Source of the DNA: Apostichopus japonicus
Taxonomy: Eukaryota > Echinodermata > Holothuroidea > Aspidochirotida > Stichopodidae
Assembly: GCF_037975245.1 (NCBI RefSeq)
Contig: NC_092566.1
Span: 1,178,001-1,242,000, forward strand
DNA length: 64,000 nt
Direction of reading: 5' to 3'
Of the stretch, positions 40,759-54,142 are shown one piece after another. Each line of letters begins with the position of its first letter. Position 1 is the first letter of the stretch. The position numbers and the translations under genes are program-made. The notes under the pieces were generated by a model. The model had not been told where the DNA came from and made no database searches. It worked only from the letters and a program-made list of their open reading frames with translations.

Positions 40759-41904
40759 GCGAGATTTTTTTTCCCAGCGCGGTAAAGGCCGTCATTTGCA
40801 TACCTCGCTTCTCATTGGCTGCAGTCTTGCACTGTTGATGCTGGGAAGTTCTTGCTTACGCTATGCGTGTGTGTATGTACATGAACATACACGTGCAAGC
40901 AGTGGATCGTGATTCGCATACACGTACTGTATGAACTGGCCACTGTGTTGAGACAACGTTGTTAAAAAATTTGTTAAAATGTTTTTTATTTGCTTTTGCG
41001 CGGACTTGTTTGTGTACATTTACATCCATAAGTTCGTAAAACAATACTGCGACCATGGACTGTGAGTGTACACGTCTCATATAGATGACTGTCCTTCTTT
41101 GAAGGTAATGATTACTTAGGTTGATGATCCAAAACTGAAAAGCCAATATATCGAATTAGTTAGTTTTGACGAGGGTGAAGCTTCGAAGTGATGGTGGTGG
41201 AACTTGCTGTACATGGTACTGCGATGGGCAATGTACGCAGATAAGTACCAGGCGTTTGATTGCTTCAAAACTGTTTAAAAACATTGGACAGCTTGACCGT
41301 TTCTGGTTGACTATTAACTTGGGATGCTTTTAATCTTTAAACTGATAGACTCATCTTAATTCTGAGCATAGACATTGATTTGAATTTCAAATTCATGACC
41401 CTTTGAAACGGTTTATTATGACCCTTTGGCACGGTTTTCAGATAATATACTACGAAATCTAGGCCTAGTATTTAGTCATGCATGTTAGTAGTACCACTGC
41501 CATTGTGGATTATAGTTATTGAACACAGAAATTGTCTTACGTTTATATTATATGGTGCTTTTTTTGTATCATCTTCAAACTGTTCCGGTTTGATTTAACT
41601 TCTTTCAATTTACTGAGCAACAGAGTTGTGCGATACATAACCACAGACCCTCTACACCCGTGGCATAAGACACCGACAAATATATTAACTCTACTCAAAC
41701 GCGTACCATTGTACATTCTGCTGCTAGACTGTTTTCTTTTTTGAGTGTAGCAAAGTGGCCTTGTGAAATGTGGTATGTGATGAACGATTCAGTGCATCAG
41801 CTGCTAGTTGATATTGCAATGAATCTTATGTATACGGACCGCAGCCAATGAGAAGCGAGGTATGCAAATGATGGCCTTTACCGCGCTGGGAAAAAAAATC
41901 TCGC
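40759..41904. mobile_element. Mutator-like DNA transposon remnant, 1146 bp
   Basis: Inverted ends about 71 bp long (40759-40829 and 41834-41904) starting GCGAGATTTTTTTTCCCAGC differ at two positions. Both sides carry the exact 9-bp duplication TAGCTGGTA (40750-40758 and 41905-41913). Long inverted ends with 9-bp duplications are typical of Mutator-like elements; Merlin (8-9 bp) is the alternative. No transposase frame is seen. Confidence 0.8.
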
Positions 41905-41913
41905 TAGCTGGTA

Positions 41914-44900
41914 AGGTAAGTAACCCTGTCAAGTCGTTGAAACTGACTTGAAGCAAGTCTTTTATCATGCTCGATGGTCCATTTTTGCAACTACTCATGC
42001 AGTAATAACATTAGACTTGACCAAGTTCGTTATATTTTCAACGGATGCTCAGTGGAAAAAAGTTTTCGCTTGACATTCAGTGTTCTATTGACATTAAAGG
42101 TGATTAATAACTGTTAACTTGTGGGTGCCACCAACAGCTAGAAACAGAAAACGTTAGTGTTTAGGTAAACAACTTGCTCAAAACCAAATGATTCTTCCGA
42201 AGAATTACATGCAAGGTCACATGACCAACGAACTTTCCCTGGTCACGCCCCCTGTTCATGATATACATAGGTTGTTAGTATTAGGCTGCATGCATAGTCG
42301 TTCATTGATTTGTACGGATTCTACGTATGTAGGCTTCATTTGCATGAGTACTTCACGGATTTACGTACGTGTGTACCATTACGTTCCTGTGTGTACAATA
42401 TACGCTAAGTAAATACTACTACTCGTATCGATTTTGCCGTCTGCTAGTGCTACTGGTTTAACGGCATAACCGTCTGCAAAGCACAACTTGGATTCTTTAT
42501 TTATCGCTAAATTGCCAAGTTGGACATCGGAATAATATATTGCAGCTATTAATTTTCTCATCAGAGGTAAACAATATGGATTTTTTTTAAAGTAAAGAGT
42601 AACATTCGAAAGTTCATTTAGAATCGCGATTGCTGACAGCAAAACATTGCCGCAGGCGTAGTATATTGTAAAACGTGAAGCCTAACGTAAGCTAATGTTG
42701 TCCCTTAGACTAGAGTTAGACTAACACGTTAGAATTTTGGTATCTGTATGTTTACTAGCAATGCTTTGCAATATTCCTAACCAGCAGTGAGCACATATGC
42801 TTCGTAGTATATAGTGGCTACTTCATGATTTGACATTTATCCGCTTCTAAAGCGAGGCGAATATTACCGTGGTTAATTGCAATGCCTGTACTGTTGCTAC
42901 CACTTACTGTTGAATCGCTAAAAACAAGTGCTAATGTTAGCCATAATACTATAGTGTCGGTTAATATTACTAATCTATAGCCTAGGCCTAACTACTTCAA
43001 GGCTAGGCATACTACAAGGTAGGGGCATCACCTATTGTACGGTGTACCTAAGTTAGGTGCCAAGGCTACAGTCGCATGATGAATAAACATTGCTAAACTG
43101 TAGCTGGGACACTGCCAATTTTAATTTTGTTCTGTGGTTGATTGTGAATTCAACATAGGCCTATGCTAGTTCCTGATTTTCATCACATTTGTGTATTTGC
43201 TACAAAACACAGATTGAACTTCTGCTGGCAGGGAACTTGTACTTGCAAAATGCAGAGTGTAAGGAAACAAATGAGATCAACAACATGAGTTCAAGTAGAA
43301 TTCTTGCAAAATGAGTAGTTTATGAGCACAAGGCTCTAAGCAAGTGCATAAGTATGTAAGTTTGCATAAGATCCTTATCCTTTACTACTGTTCAAAATGC
43401 CTCGAGTACAGGTACAAATCCACAAGGGTGACTAGCTCTAGCCTATAGCTAGTCTGTGGTAACAATATGAGTAAGAACTCACTACAACCCTGGTCCGGAT
43501 CTAGTGCCATTCCTCCATAGGTACATACCGCCATAGCTTTCCGCTATAGGTTTAGATCCTTTCATTTTGGCAATGGATTTTACCCTGGTGTACAGGAATG
43601 TATCGGTGAAACTTTCTTTCAATCGAGTGGAAGGATAGGTTCACCGTCTTCAATGTGACAGATCGCTCACTAGACTGAATTGTAGTTTAGACAAGATTGG
43701 GGAATTGATACATGTGCAGTCTTTAATGTACAGGTTGATTGAATAGTTTTAATTGTAAGTTCGTAGGAATTGATACACTGTCTTCAAATATATAATAGTT
43801 GGTTGAATAAATCGATTTAAATTAGGCTGGTTGTTAATTAAAAAAGACAGATTCTGTTTGTCGATTTAAATCACAGATTTTGTGGATTTTGCGGGGCCTA
43901 GGTAAAGTGAAGCAAAGCAATATACAGTGCATATGCAACCACAATAATGTGCTCTTTCCCCCATGCAAAAAGTGCTTTACCTCGATGGCGGTAACATGGC
44001 AGAATGGCACTTTTTTCTATGGCGGAAAGAGCACATTTTCTATGACGGAAAGTACCGATATCGGAATGACACGGCCCCCACCTGGTCCAGCCTATAACAA
44101 AACCCTCTGAATAAAGCAAAACATTTTGTGGTAAATTGATTGTTGCAATTTAAACTTATGTTTTTAAGCTTAAATATTTCACGTTGTGAATCCAAACATC
44201 TAATGATATCAAATAAGGTCTTGTATAGCCAAAAAAATATGTTGCATTCCTTGGAACTGAAGATTTCTTAAGTGTTTGGAAAAGAAACCACATTAGCATA
44301 CTTCTCAGGGTTTTTTCTCCAACCCATTGGCCAAATTTGCAGATAGAAAAGTGGTCACAGTTAATCATGCTCTGTAACACAGATGGAGCGATTTGGTTTT
44401 TTGAAAACAACTTAGTTTTGATAGACCTTTTCCTTATCGGTACCCCTTTATTGTAGCATACTGCTGGCAGTTTGGCACTCTGGAAATGTCAATGGCAATG
44501 ATGGAATTATATGATTGTTCCCCATTTGTGACTGTTGAAAAGGAAAAAGACATGTGCAGTTGACTGTTAAAGGATATGCAGGCCTAGCCTTGTAATTTTG
44601 ACCAAGCCATGTAACAATTGCATATCGATACTCTTCAGTTGAACTAACTCCTAAGATATTGTATGAAGTTACAATAACTTTATTAGCGAATTAGTAACTG
44701 ATTAATCCTATATAAGTAATTTTTTTGCATATTTTATAAACCTTTGAAGTCTATTGGTTTATTTAATAATTTTCAACAGTTTTTATTGTAGTTTCTACTA
44801 ATATACCACCTCTAGATGGCAACCAATGTAAATTAGTGGCACATGATATCACAGAATAATTTATTGCTCCAATCTTTTGTAGCTGTTTTGAAGTGTCTAA

Positions 44901-45371
44901 TTATTATAGGTCTGTGTGTATTGCAACGATCTAAACTTTCTTTAAAACTTTCTCACTGTTTGTGAGTGATTGTTTCTTGAATTAGGATTGTTGTTGTAGT
45001 CCACCACATAACACAATTTTAGGGTGTCTACTGTACACACAAATGGTTTCTTAAATTGTGTTTCACTTCTCGCTTGCATTTTCACTTTACAGTATGTGCA
45101 GGGCAGTTGGAGTTACGAAAATACTCATTTCGGTTTTTAAAGGGCTTTTTTAAAAGCTGTGTTCAGAGTCGATTTCAATAAATGTATTGATGTACTGTTC
45201 AATATTTTTCCACATTTAAGTCTCATAGCAATAGGTCCTTCAGCTTGTTCATGAAATTCAGTTTCATTTCAACTAAAGAAACAAGTTCAGGTTAATCCTT
45301 GAGAATTTTTCTATGAAAGCAGTACTGACATTTATAAAAATAACACAGCAACTTAATTTGAAATACTGCAG
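41914..45371. other. Gene-poor stretch
   Basis: No supported exon. Minus frames at 42379-42642 and 44156-44410 look mildly coding but lack good splice sites or known domains. Confidence 0.35.
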
Positions 45372-45491
45372 TGAACTTAAAATTAAATATGATCATGTTA
45401 CATCCACATCAAACTGTTCCATTCAAATCATCGGTTCCAACTGTCTCACTGCCACGGCCCCTGGGGGTTACACAGGAAACTATGATCAAAG
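45372..45491 (+). CDS. Candidate internal exon, unidentified
   Basis: Acceptor ATACTGCAG and donor GTAAAT border 39 codons including LHPHQTVPFKSSVPTVSLPR and PLGVTQETMIKG, low-complexity-free and unlike the local background. Possibly a disordered region of a regulatory protein; not identified. Confidence 0.3.
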
Positions 45492-47344
45492 GTAAATTGT
45501 TTCCAGCACAACAAAAGGTGGTGGAAGGCTTTGCTATTCCTGAAGTTTTGCATGACTGCTATGTACATAACTATATACTGTATATTACTGTGGGAAATAA
45601 CTTCCAAACACAACACTAGCTATGAATCATCTTGCATTGAAATGTTTTAAGTTGATTTGCTCCCTGTGCTTTACCTGTGCTCCAGTTTACCCCTGGGAGC
45701 CTGGAGGTTGTTGACATAATCTGGCTTTGAAAGGGGGTGACAATTTCCTTAATAACACCACCACCAAACAAGACAGGTCACATGTAGCAAGGAGGTTTGC
45801 AAAGCTCTTGAAGTGTAATTGTTCTGATGAAAGCCAAATGCTCTTTCAGACTTGGATCACAGTATAGCTCTGTAAGGACAATAGATTTTATTGAAAATAC
45901 TGTACCCGAATATTTTAAAGTGCTATAATAGTACAGTATATTTCGAATATTTGAGTTTATAACTTTTCATATGTTGCCCTGCATTTGAAAGTTGCCCTTG
46001 CCTACTAATCCCTGGTATAAAAAGACCTCTTTCCTTTTCAAATGTGGATTTGAATGCAACCTGAAAGCATATTTAAGTTTAATCTGGTTTGCGATTTCTT
46101 GGTTTATCTGTGCTGAAATTGTTCCTTGCCATAAACAGCCAGAGATGGCACATGTATTTATGTGTCTTTCATATCAATTGGTATCTTGGCAGACTTTCTT
46201 TCATTCAGGAAAATTGGATAAATTTAGATTGTGTGGCTTTAGTCACAATTTTTACAATATTTTGGGAACTGTATGAAACAGGAAAAGACACAATTGTGAC
46301 ATCAGTATTTAGAAATATTGATTGTAGAAGAGGACCCTTGTAGGACTTTAAATGTAAACATAATCATATATAGACCACATGTATGCATGGGACATTTGCT
46401 TCTCCTTCATTATTCTCTCCCAACTTGGAAGGCACTGGCCAGAATTTATGTCCGGGGATATTGTAAAATAGTTCTAGGAGAGGTCATTTCAAAGTGAACA
46501 CTGTTTCCAAGTAAGGAGAAAGATGTGGTTAACCACTATGTAACCAAAGAACTCCCTGTTTTAAACTGATAATAAACTCTCAAGAGAATTGTTCCATGAT
46601 TCTGAGACAATATAAATCAAGATGACCCCCTGATCCTATGCTTAGGGATAAGCAGGGTACACAATACAGTATTAGTGAAAGGTTCCACATGATGACAGGT
46701 GTGTGTACATGGTGAATTGTCACAGACAGTTCTACAAATCCACTAAATAACTCAATCACTGGTAACTTTCTTTCAAGGAATTAAGGAGATGTACTGCTTA
46801 CATATATTAAACAGTAAGCAGTTAACCTTGTACATTTTGCAAACGACTGTCTGATATTCAAAGATTAACAAAAATCATAGCTGGTCACAATTTTAAGGAA
46901 GAACTTTATGGTATATTATTTAATCTGTTGAACACATGCAAAAAAATGAGTATGATAGTAAAACCAATGGGATAGATACAGGACTCTGGAACTATAATAA
47001 GAGTTTGAAGAAAATTCAGTTCTGTTTGGTAAAAATGACTGATATATTGGGTTGTGTGGTTGTAGTAGATGCATATAATATATATGTGTGATGTAAGTAC
47101 CAGGTTTAGTGAATTGCAATCAATCCTTTGCTTGTTACTGTATGAACTAAAACTTCTATTTCAGTAAGTGAGTGATGCAACCATGGGACCAGCATGTTTC
47201 ATCACTTGCAGATTGGGTTGTAATAGGTCGTCAAAAGAAAATTTGAAAATATTCCATATATTGAAAGTTTGGCAGAGATGCTGTAAGGGCTGTGTATGTG
47301 ACTATCACAACATATCACCACTTACTGTGCAGTATATTTCAGTC

Positions 47345-47512
47345 AGAAAAGTAGAAATATCCGCAACAGTTTACAAGCAATTGAGAAAGGCATTAAAAAT
47401 CCCAAATGCTGTGACTTGTTGGACTTTGCTAGGGTTCGCAGAAAAGCATTTTGCAATGTTTGTGTGAAAGAATTCAAGAAAAGAAAAAAGGAGTCGAAAA
47501 CTAAACAAGGAA
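47345..47512 (+). CDS. Candidate internal exon, unidentified
   Basis: Acceptor TATATTTCAG and donor GTAAGTG enclose a frame reading SLQAIEKGIKNPKCCDLLDF and RVRRKAFCNVCVKEFKKRKK. The CxxC pair with basic residues may bind metal. A different frame of the same DNA is open from 47168 to 47467, so the choice is uncertain. Confidence 0.28.
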
Positions 47513-48489
47513 GTAAGTGAAAACGTCTTCATAATCGTGTGAAAACAGATCGTGGTTCAAAAATCTTTCCAAGAATAAATATTTGATGGTATCACTACAT
47601 ATTGCTAAGGGGGAAAAAAAAACAAGAAACCCTTGTCATCCCACTATCCTCCTAAAAGCCAGCTACACGCTTGTACAAACACCTGGACAAATTGCCAGGC
47701 ACCAAAAGTTTTAAAACAACACTCCCAAAATGGTGGCACACTTCACCTAGTCTGCATGCACTCTCCTGTTGGATGTCTGTAAAGTATGTGGGGACATAAG
47801 TTTACAAGACCTGTTGCCTGTTAGCCTTTACACCAGAGGGGGGGGGGTGACTCTTTATCAACCTTGGGGTTCTACATTGTTTAGAACCAACCAATTTCCT
47901 CTTCAGATGGATGTGATCAATTCCTGTCTGCTATTTTCAGTCCTATACCAGTTTGTAGACTGTGTCAACAATAATGAACTTTTGAACATTGTACTCTAGA
48001 AGGATCAAGGCCTTCCCGTGTTTCAGTTAGAATAATTTAAATACAATCGTTATTGTCATCCTGTCTTGTGATACCTACGTAGTAGTGTTGATAATTTAGC
48101 CAAAGTGATGGATTCGTTTGACTTCTGTTTCACCCCTTGAGCTTGATTCTAAATTTACAAAAATCATGGTTGATTTACGGGTAATGATGGTTAGTGGTAA
48201 AGTTAAAACAGATCAGTTTTCAATTGTTTCGAACCTGTAGGTCCTCCCACCCTGTTACATGTCAAGGCTTTAAAAGGTACCCCAAGTGTCAATGTTTGTT
48301 ATTTACAGTTGACACAAATGGCTTTTTTTTTTGTGAGTATATATAGATAGTGTAGTTTTGAAAATGACTTTCATCAAGTGCAGAATGGATAAATGAGTCA
48401 GCTACTGTATTTGTGTTACATGTACATGCATACAGTACATGTATAGATGGAAACTATTGCATCAAATAACCTTCACAATACACTGTTAA

Positions 48490-50116
48490 AGACCAACTAT
48501 GGAGACTTTTCGATGAACATAAAATCCCACCATTTTTCATGTATGTAATCCTTAACTGATTCCAATTACATTGCTGTAATTAACTTTACCAATTTCGGAC
48601 GTTAAATAAGTGAAAAATGGGACGAAAAGTCAGCTTCTATTTCAGACATTCCTGAAACATTCCTAAGACATCAGGTGACCATGTGACGTCAACGTTTGTA
48701 TACCTCACTCACAACTATACTTTTAGTGTGTAAAGTCGTATACTTGAGCTGCCAAAAACATCAACGATATTACTCCTTTTTCCTCAAAATGTCACAATTC
48801 TGTGTTGTTGGAGGTTGCAGTTATACCTCATCCAACAAAAGCATCAGCTTTTTTAGATCTCCGAGTAAAAGAACCGACGTAAAACGCCGCAGACTTTGGA
48901 TCAATTTTTTGAGATCCACGCGGAAAGATTTTTCAGCACCCGGAGTATCTCATGCCCATGAGTCCACATGCATGACCCTGCTTCTGTGTATGCTGCAAAT
49001 GTCTCATTCTGTGAAAATTATATACTGTCGATAGCTGTGTCGGACCATGGTCGGACATAGCTAATGTGAAATTGACCGTAAACACGCCCTGGACGTCCTT
49101 ACATGTAACATTATATCACGCAATTGACAGTAATATATTTACTGTAAGAGATGACCGTATATATATATACCGTGCCAAGGGTATAGCATTGTTAGTACAT
49201 GTACGGTAGTTAGTTACAACTCTCGCCGGCGTTGGCTCACAGCATGTGTAAAAAGCCATGTTAGGATTTATCTATTTCATTTGTTGTATTCCAGTATCGT
49301 GAGTTCGTGATACATGTGTAATATTGTCCGTTCTGTTTATTCCGACATCTGCATGTTCCAAGGAGTTGAATAAAAACGGTAGTATGTAGCGATCGGACGT
49401 TTTATTTCGTTAGTGACTGTCTTGTGATTGTGGGATGTTAGTACTGGTCAAGGCCTGTTTCAACTAGACCTAACTCTATGGAATTACACAGACTCACGGT
49501 AGTTTTTCGCCCAGGATTGAACAAGAAACGTGGATTAGGATATTCACTGCTAAATTTGTTTATTGACAAGATACTTTTTCTGTGTTTGTATACTTTTGGA
49601 TATTAAAACGAGTAAGTACTATGTAAGTATATTGTACCGTACGGACCTATTGACGCTACGCTATGTAAAAGATGCCTCCATTTGAGTGAAAATTTTGCTA
49701 ATAAAATAAGCAATTTAACTAAAATTTCTGCTTATAATTGTCTTAAAACTTGTTGTTAACCTTCATGTGTTCTTGTTTTAAGCTAACAGCTTTTCAAACG
49801 CTCGAAATTGGAAGTCAAAAACAGTACAATTGTTCGCTATCTGTGTACAAACAGTGCCTATATCAGCGTTTGATTTTCGCGGTATACAAACTTTGACGTC
49901 ACACGGTGACCAGAGGCTCCTTTGGGTCAATCTCTGTTTTCAGACATTCCAGAGGTTCATGTCACGTGACTACCGAAAATGTCCATTTTCGTGGTCGTTT
50001 TGGATGGGTTATAGTAGGTTTTCGAAGATTATTTTTTACACATGTTGATTATGGGTATGTAAACTCCTAAATTAATGGAAAATCTCAACAAAAAAAATTG
50101 CCTCCATATTTGGTCT
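48490..50116 (+). mobile_element. TTAA-flanked transposon remnant with THAP domain (Kolobok-like), 1627 bp
   Basis: Ends AGACCAACTATGGAG (left) and the inverse of AGACCAAATATGGAG (right), directly flanked by TTAA (48486-48489 and 50117-50120). A second inverted pair of about 31 bp, GTGTGACGTCAAAGTTTGTA in the right copy, lies at about 48674-48704 and 49888-49918. Inside is a THAP-domain frame. Kolobok elements combine TTAA targets with THAP domains; P elements have THAP but 8-bp duplications, which I do not find here. Confidence 0.6.
48789..49034 (+). pseudogene. THAP zinc-finger domain fragment of a transposase
   Basis: From ATG 48789 the frame reads MSQFCVVGGCSYTSSNKSIS, then RRRLWINFLRSTRKDFSAP. 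This is the first half of a THAP domain: CxxxxC pair (Cys5, Cys10) and the invariant Trp37. The second CxxH pair is missing; the frame drifts after SAPG and stops at 49034. Either an intron begins at GTATCT there or the gene is broken. No catalytic domain follows. Confidence 0.65.
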
Positions 50117-52160
50117 TTAAAGGGTAGTCTGATATGCTGCTGCAGTGTGCATGTATACTCACATACAGTTTTTACTGTACAACACGTTTTTGGAATAATT
50201 CCTATTTTAATAACATAAAATTATATCTGTTTACTCAATAAATTGCCACTGATTAGACTCTTATAGATAGATTCTTAAATTTGAGAACACTGATACATGT
50301 ATACTCTCTGTGCTTTGAAAGTGCATCACAAAATTCACCAGTTTCATTTTTGACATGACTAGTATTGATCTGTGTGGTGTGCTGGTATCGTTTACCAGTA
50401 CTTGAAACTGGATGCTCACTAACTAACCAATGAGAAGACATAAAGTGACTACTCTTTTATAATATATGCAAGTTCATTGATCTGTCCGGTAATTATCAGC
50501 ACTTCCAGGTCAAAAATTGATCAGCGATAGTCAAATTTACTGATAAAAATGGGTTTATTGTACATTATTTGCGAGAGTGTTTTGAGAGTGGTACATAATT
50601 TATCCATACGTAACAGTTGCCAGGGTTGAGTGTGTGGCAGGTAGATACAGTATTATACTGTAAATGCCAGGTTCTGAGTTGGAAATGAAATTAAAAAAAT
50701 TGTTTTCAAAATGCTATCCACATTTTCATGAAACTGGAATTTAATCCATTTGTGAGATTGCAAGGGAGGAAACTAACATACGAATTGCTCATACAAATGT
50801 TTCTCACTTCAGTTCTAAGTTCCCCCGTGTTGTGAAATGTCATTGAAGTTTTACGATTTATTTTTCGCAGACATTGCTAATACTCTTCCATATATGTACA
50901 TTATACTCAAATATTTCTCAATATTTTCAGCAAGTTTTTCCAGCATTCTGTACCGTTTGATATAACCTGCTTACAAACTACAAAGAAACGCCAGATTTTT
51001 TAATACTTAACAATAAGGGAACATTTCAGACAGCTCAGTTCGCACAGAATGAATTTGCTTTGTTTTCTTGACTGGTTGAACCGTTCAGGTGCGTTAGTAG
51101 TAACCGTGTCTTTGGGAGCATCCAACTGTGTGAGTCACATATCCACAGGGTATAAAATAACACATGACTGTAGAAATTTGCCTCCTGTTTTGTGTGAGGG
51201 AGACTTTTGTCATAATTAAGAGGTAAACGTATCACACTTATGAATCAGTCGTTGATTAATTCCTAATCTATTTAAAAGAGAATCAAAAGGTTTGTGATTG
51301 TGTTTTCAGATAATTTTGTTTTCAGATAATCAGTGGGATTAAGAGGCGGTAGAAAATTGACCCCATCACATGATTAGTACGTATAATACTTGCAAGTTTC
51401 TTCTTCTTTTTCGTTTTTTTTTTTTCCGGTGGGAAAGGGAGACAACTGTACACAGTGTACATACAGAACTTGATACTTAACGGTTGATACAGAACTTGAT
51501 ACTAATCAGTGAAGGAATACACCAGATTCTGAGGGTCATGTTGCCAGATGTGTTGTGTAAAGTTCATCTAATGGAATGCAGCTAGTAGCTTGATTACTTT
51601 ATAGCTTCATTGACATTTGATAATGAAGTTGTCCAGACATTGCCATACAACAGTTGGAGCAGTATGTTTTACATTTAGCGACAGTCAATTAGCATATGTT
51701 GTACACAGCATGGGCTTGTACTACAGGTCCCCATCAGAATAATATGTGAATTATAAGCATTGATAAACGCATTGCACTTACTGTAGCTAATAGGCTCACT
51801 TTAACAGGCCTATTGTAGGCTATTGTAGCCTTATTGTTAAGGTCATTGCTGTACTGAAGTAAAACACAAATGAACAAGAAAAACAAGAAAAGAAAAATTT
51901 TATTTGGGAAGTACTTTTATAACTCTTATTTAAGTCTGTGAGGAAAGTGTGTATTAAATCAACCTTTTGATAGAACTTGCTGATTTTGTGGAAAGCAATT
52001 TGTTAGTTAAGGCCTTCTGTACTATCCCTTACTTAGTGAATGCTGTATTCCTTTAAAAGTTTGTCTATATCACTGTATTGAATGACATGTTCAGTTTCAA
52101 ATTTACTTCTCATATGTTTGTACAAGATTAATACAAAAATAACATTACAGTTAGTAAGGT
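50117..52160. other. Gene-poor stretch
   Basis: AT-rich, no supported exon or repeat on either strand. Confidence 0.4.
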
Positions 52161-52166
52161 TAACAT

Positions 52167-52310
52167 ATGAAGGAAACTAGAAAAACAGCGAGGCTGTTAT
52201 CTCAGCTAGTGACCAATGCAATGGCAAGATCTCCAGGACGAATCACAATTTCTTCAGTAAGAGCGAGGGCACCCTGCTCCAAAAGTCTTAGGAGTCTGCC
52301 AAGGCTATAG
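52167..52310 (+). CDS. Small ORF, 47 codons, doubtful
   Basis: ATG to TAG, beginning MKETRKTARLLSQLVTNAMA. Arg/Ser-rich; a GTAAGA donor lies inside after ISS (52256). Could be a first exon or chance. Confidence 0.18.
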   Translation: MKETRKTARLLSQLVTNAMARSPGRITISSVRARAPCSKSLRSLPRL

Positions 52311-53344
52311 ACAGTGTGTAATGTGTTCATGTTAATACCGATGTACCCTATACTGTATGTACAGTATGTCTTGAATGACAATAGCGAGCTACTATGCTGT
52401 TCAATCTTGTGCTGATATGCTTAAATTAATTTAAAATGGATTTAAAATGAAAAAAAAAAGAGTATTAATTAAGCACCCAACAATTAATTCACAGCTCAAC
52501 GGACAGCTGCTGATCGTGTGGTTTATAAACTCGGAATGCAGTAGTGAAGCGTAAATCGCTCGACAAGGTTAACAATTGCATAGACTTTTGTGAATCCATG
52601 GAACTGCAAGCAAAACTAGAACTTTTTAAAATTACGTACCGGTACTGTGTGTGCTGTATAGTGTACATGTGTCAGTATACCTGCATTAATATGATACAAC
52701 ATATAAATTATGTATGTAATTCAGGAAATACTGTACCTCGTTTTCTCCTCATATTTTCGAAATGCTTTTACAAAAGTTGAAAGCAAAACTTGATGAGGGG
52801 GATTTTCAAACAGGATATAGAGACCACCTCGCTATGGAAAGATCATCGATGAAACGGTAACATGTGAAGAACTTTCTATTTTGGGTTCTGATTGGGTTTA
52901 TCATTAAACTAGTGCCGTATATGCAATGAGGCATCACATGGTTTTAACAGTACTGCACTGTCTGCACATCCATGCAGTTAAATTTCCACTTAACATATCA
53001 TTATTGTATGCACTTCATTGCAGAAAATGATTACAAACAAAAACTTCCACAAATAATTGCAATTCTTAAATAATAATATTGTTACAATACCACATGTAAC
53101 ACTGTATATTGATAATTTTTTGCAATATCATGTTGTTTTTTGTATTTTTTACTTTCCCAAGGTCACTTTTAAAGTGCTTTGCCAAGTTTGTTTCTGTGCT
53201 TTGTGTGTTAGATGTAAAGCAATATACAAACTGTGTTACAACAATAAAGGTGGTTGACAAAGTATCACCTGCTTTGAAGGTGTTAGTTTTCTCAGAGATT
53301 TTGTCACAGCACATATATTGTCAGCTGTTTCATGGTGGCCTTCA

Positions 53345-53650
53345 CATTGTGATATATAGCACTCTGAAAGATTAGCTATATAATGTGTATTTATTAACCA
53401 GTGTGTTGTGGGCAGGGGGGGGGGTGTGGAGAGGGGGTTAGGGAGGAGGGAGTGATAGGAAGGAGGATAGTGGACGGTCTGATAATTTTGCTCATCATGA
53501 TAGCACACTGAAAATGTTAACTGTATGATACATAATTATTCACCAAGCTTGGTGAGGGGGAGATGGAGATAGAGATAGGGGTGAGGGGGGGACGAGATAG
53601 GAGGGAGCGGGAGGACTGGAGGTGATAGTCTAATAATTTTGCTCATCATT
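53345..53650 (+). repeat. Diverged direct repeat, two units of about 155 bp, each with a G-rich purine tract
   Basis: Unit 1 (53345-53500) and unit 2 (53501-53650) share CACTCTGAAA/CACACTGAAA near the start. Both have a GGGAGG-rich purine block and end with TAATTTTGCTCATCAT. The purine blocks differ in sequence. Confidence 0.65.
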
Positions 53651-54066
53651 GTCTTTGTAGGTCCTGATCTCTCCAGGCTCTCACCTGCAACCCCTATCCC
53701 CTGCTCCTACAAAACAAGAATATTAATTACAAACAAGCAAATAAATCGTGCAAGAGAAAAAAAGCCATTAAGAATTTTTTTAGATAGTTTGAATGGAAAT
53801 GTATAGTTTAATACAGAATGATTTGCTTTACCAGCAAATGTTACTTGCTGTTTCTTTAAAAATAAAAAATTGTGGTTCTCTTTATTCTCCTCATCTTTTT
53901 TTCAGTTGAAAGTATTTTTGTCACTGCGATAAAATTTGGAAATAAATTGTGTCCTGATATTTTGATCCATAAAATCGGTTGTTATTGTCAAGAAAAGCAG
54001 GCGGGGGGGGGGGGGGGGACTTTGTCGTCATGTACAGTAGAAGCTGAAAACAACTGAAAATCTTAC

Positions 54067-54142
54067 TTCTCTCCCGCTGTCAGGAGACCGTAAAATTTGT
54101 TTGATAAACTCATCTTGTTTTGCACGAATGTCTTTTGCCAGA
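54067..54142 (-). CDS. Candidate internal exon, unidentified
   Basis: Acceptor CATTTTATTTTAG, donor GTAAGA. The 25 complete codons read LAKDIRAKQDEFIKQILRSP then DSGRE, helical and charged. Starts in phase 2, ends in phase 0. Splice sites are good; the function is unknown. Confidence 0.4.

Noticed and set aside
48696-49034. THAP frame as a host transcription-factor gene
   Set aside because: It lies inside matched inverted repeats flanked by TTAA and is broken in its second half; a transposon origin explains it better.
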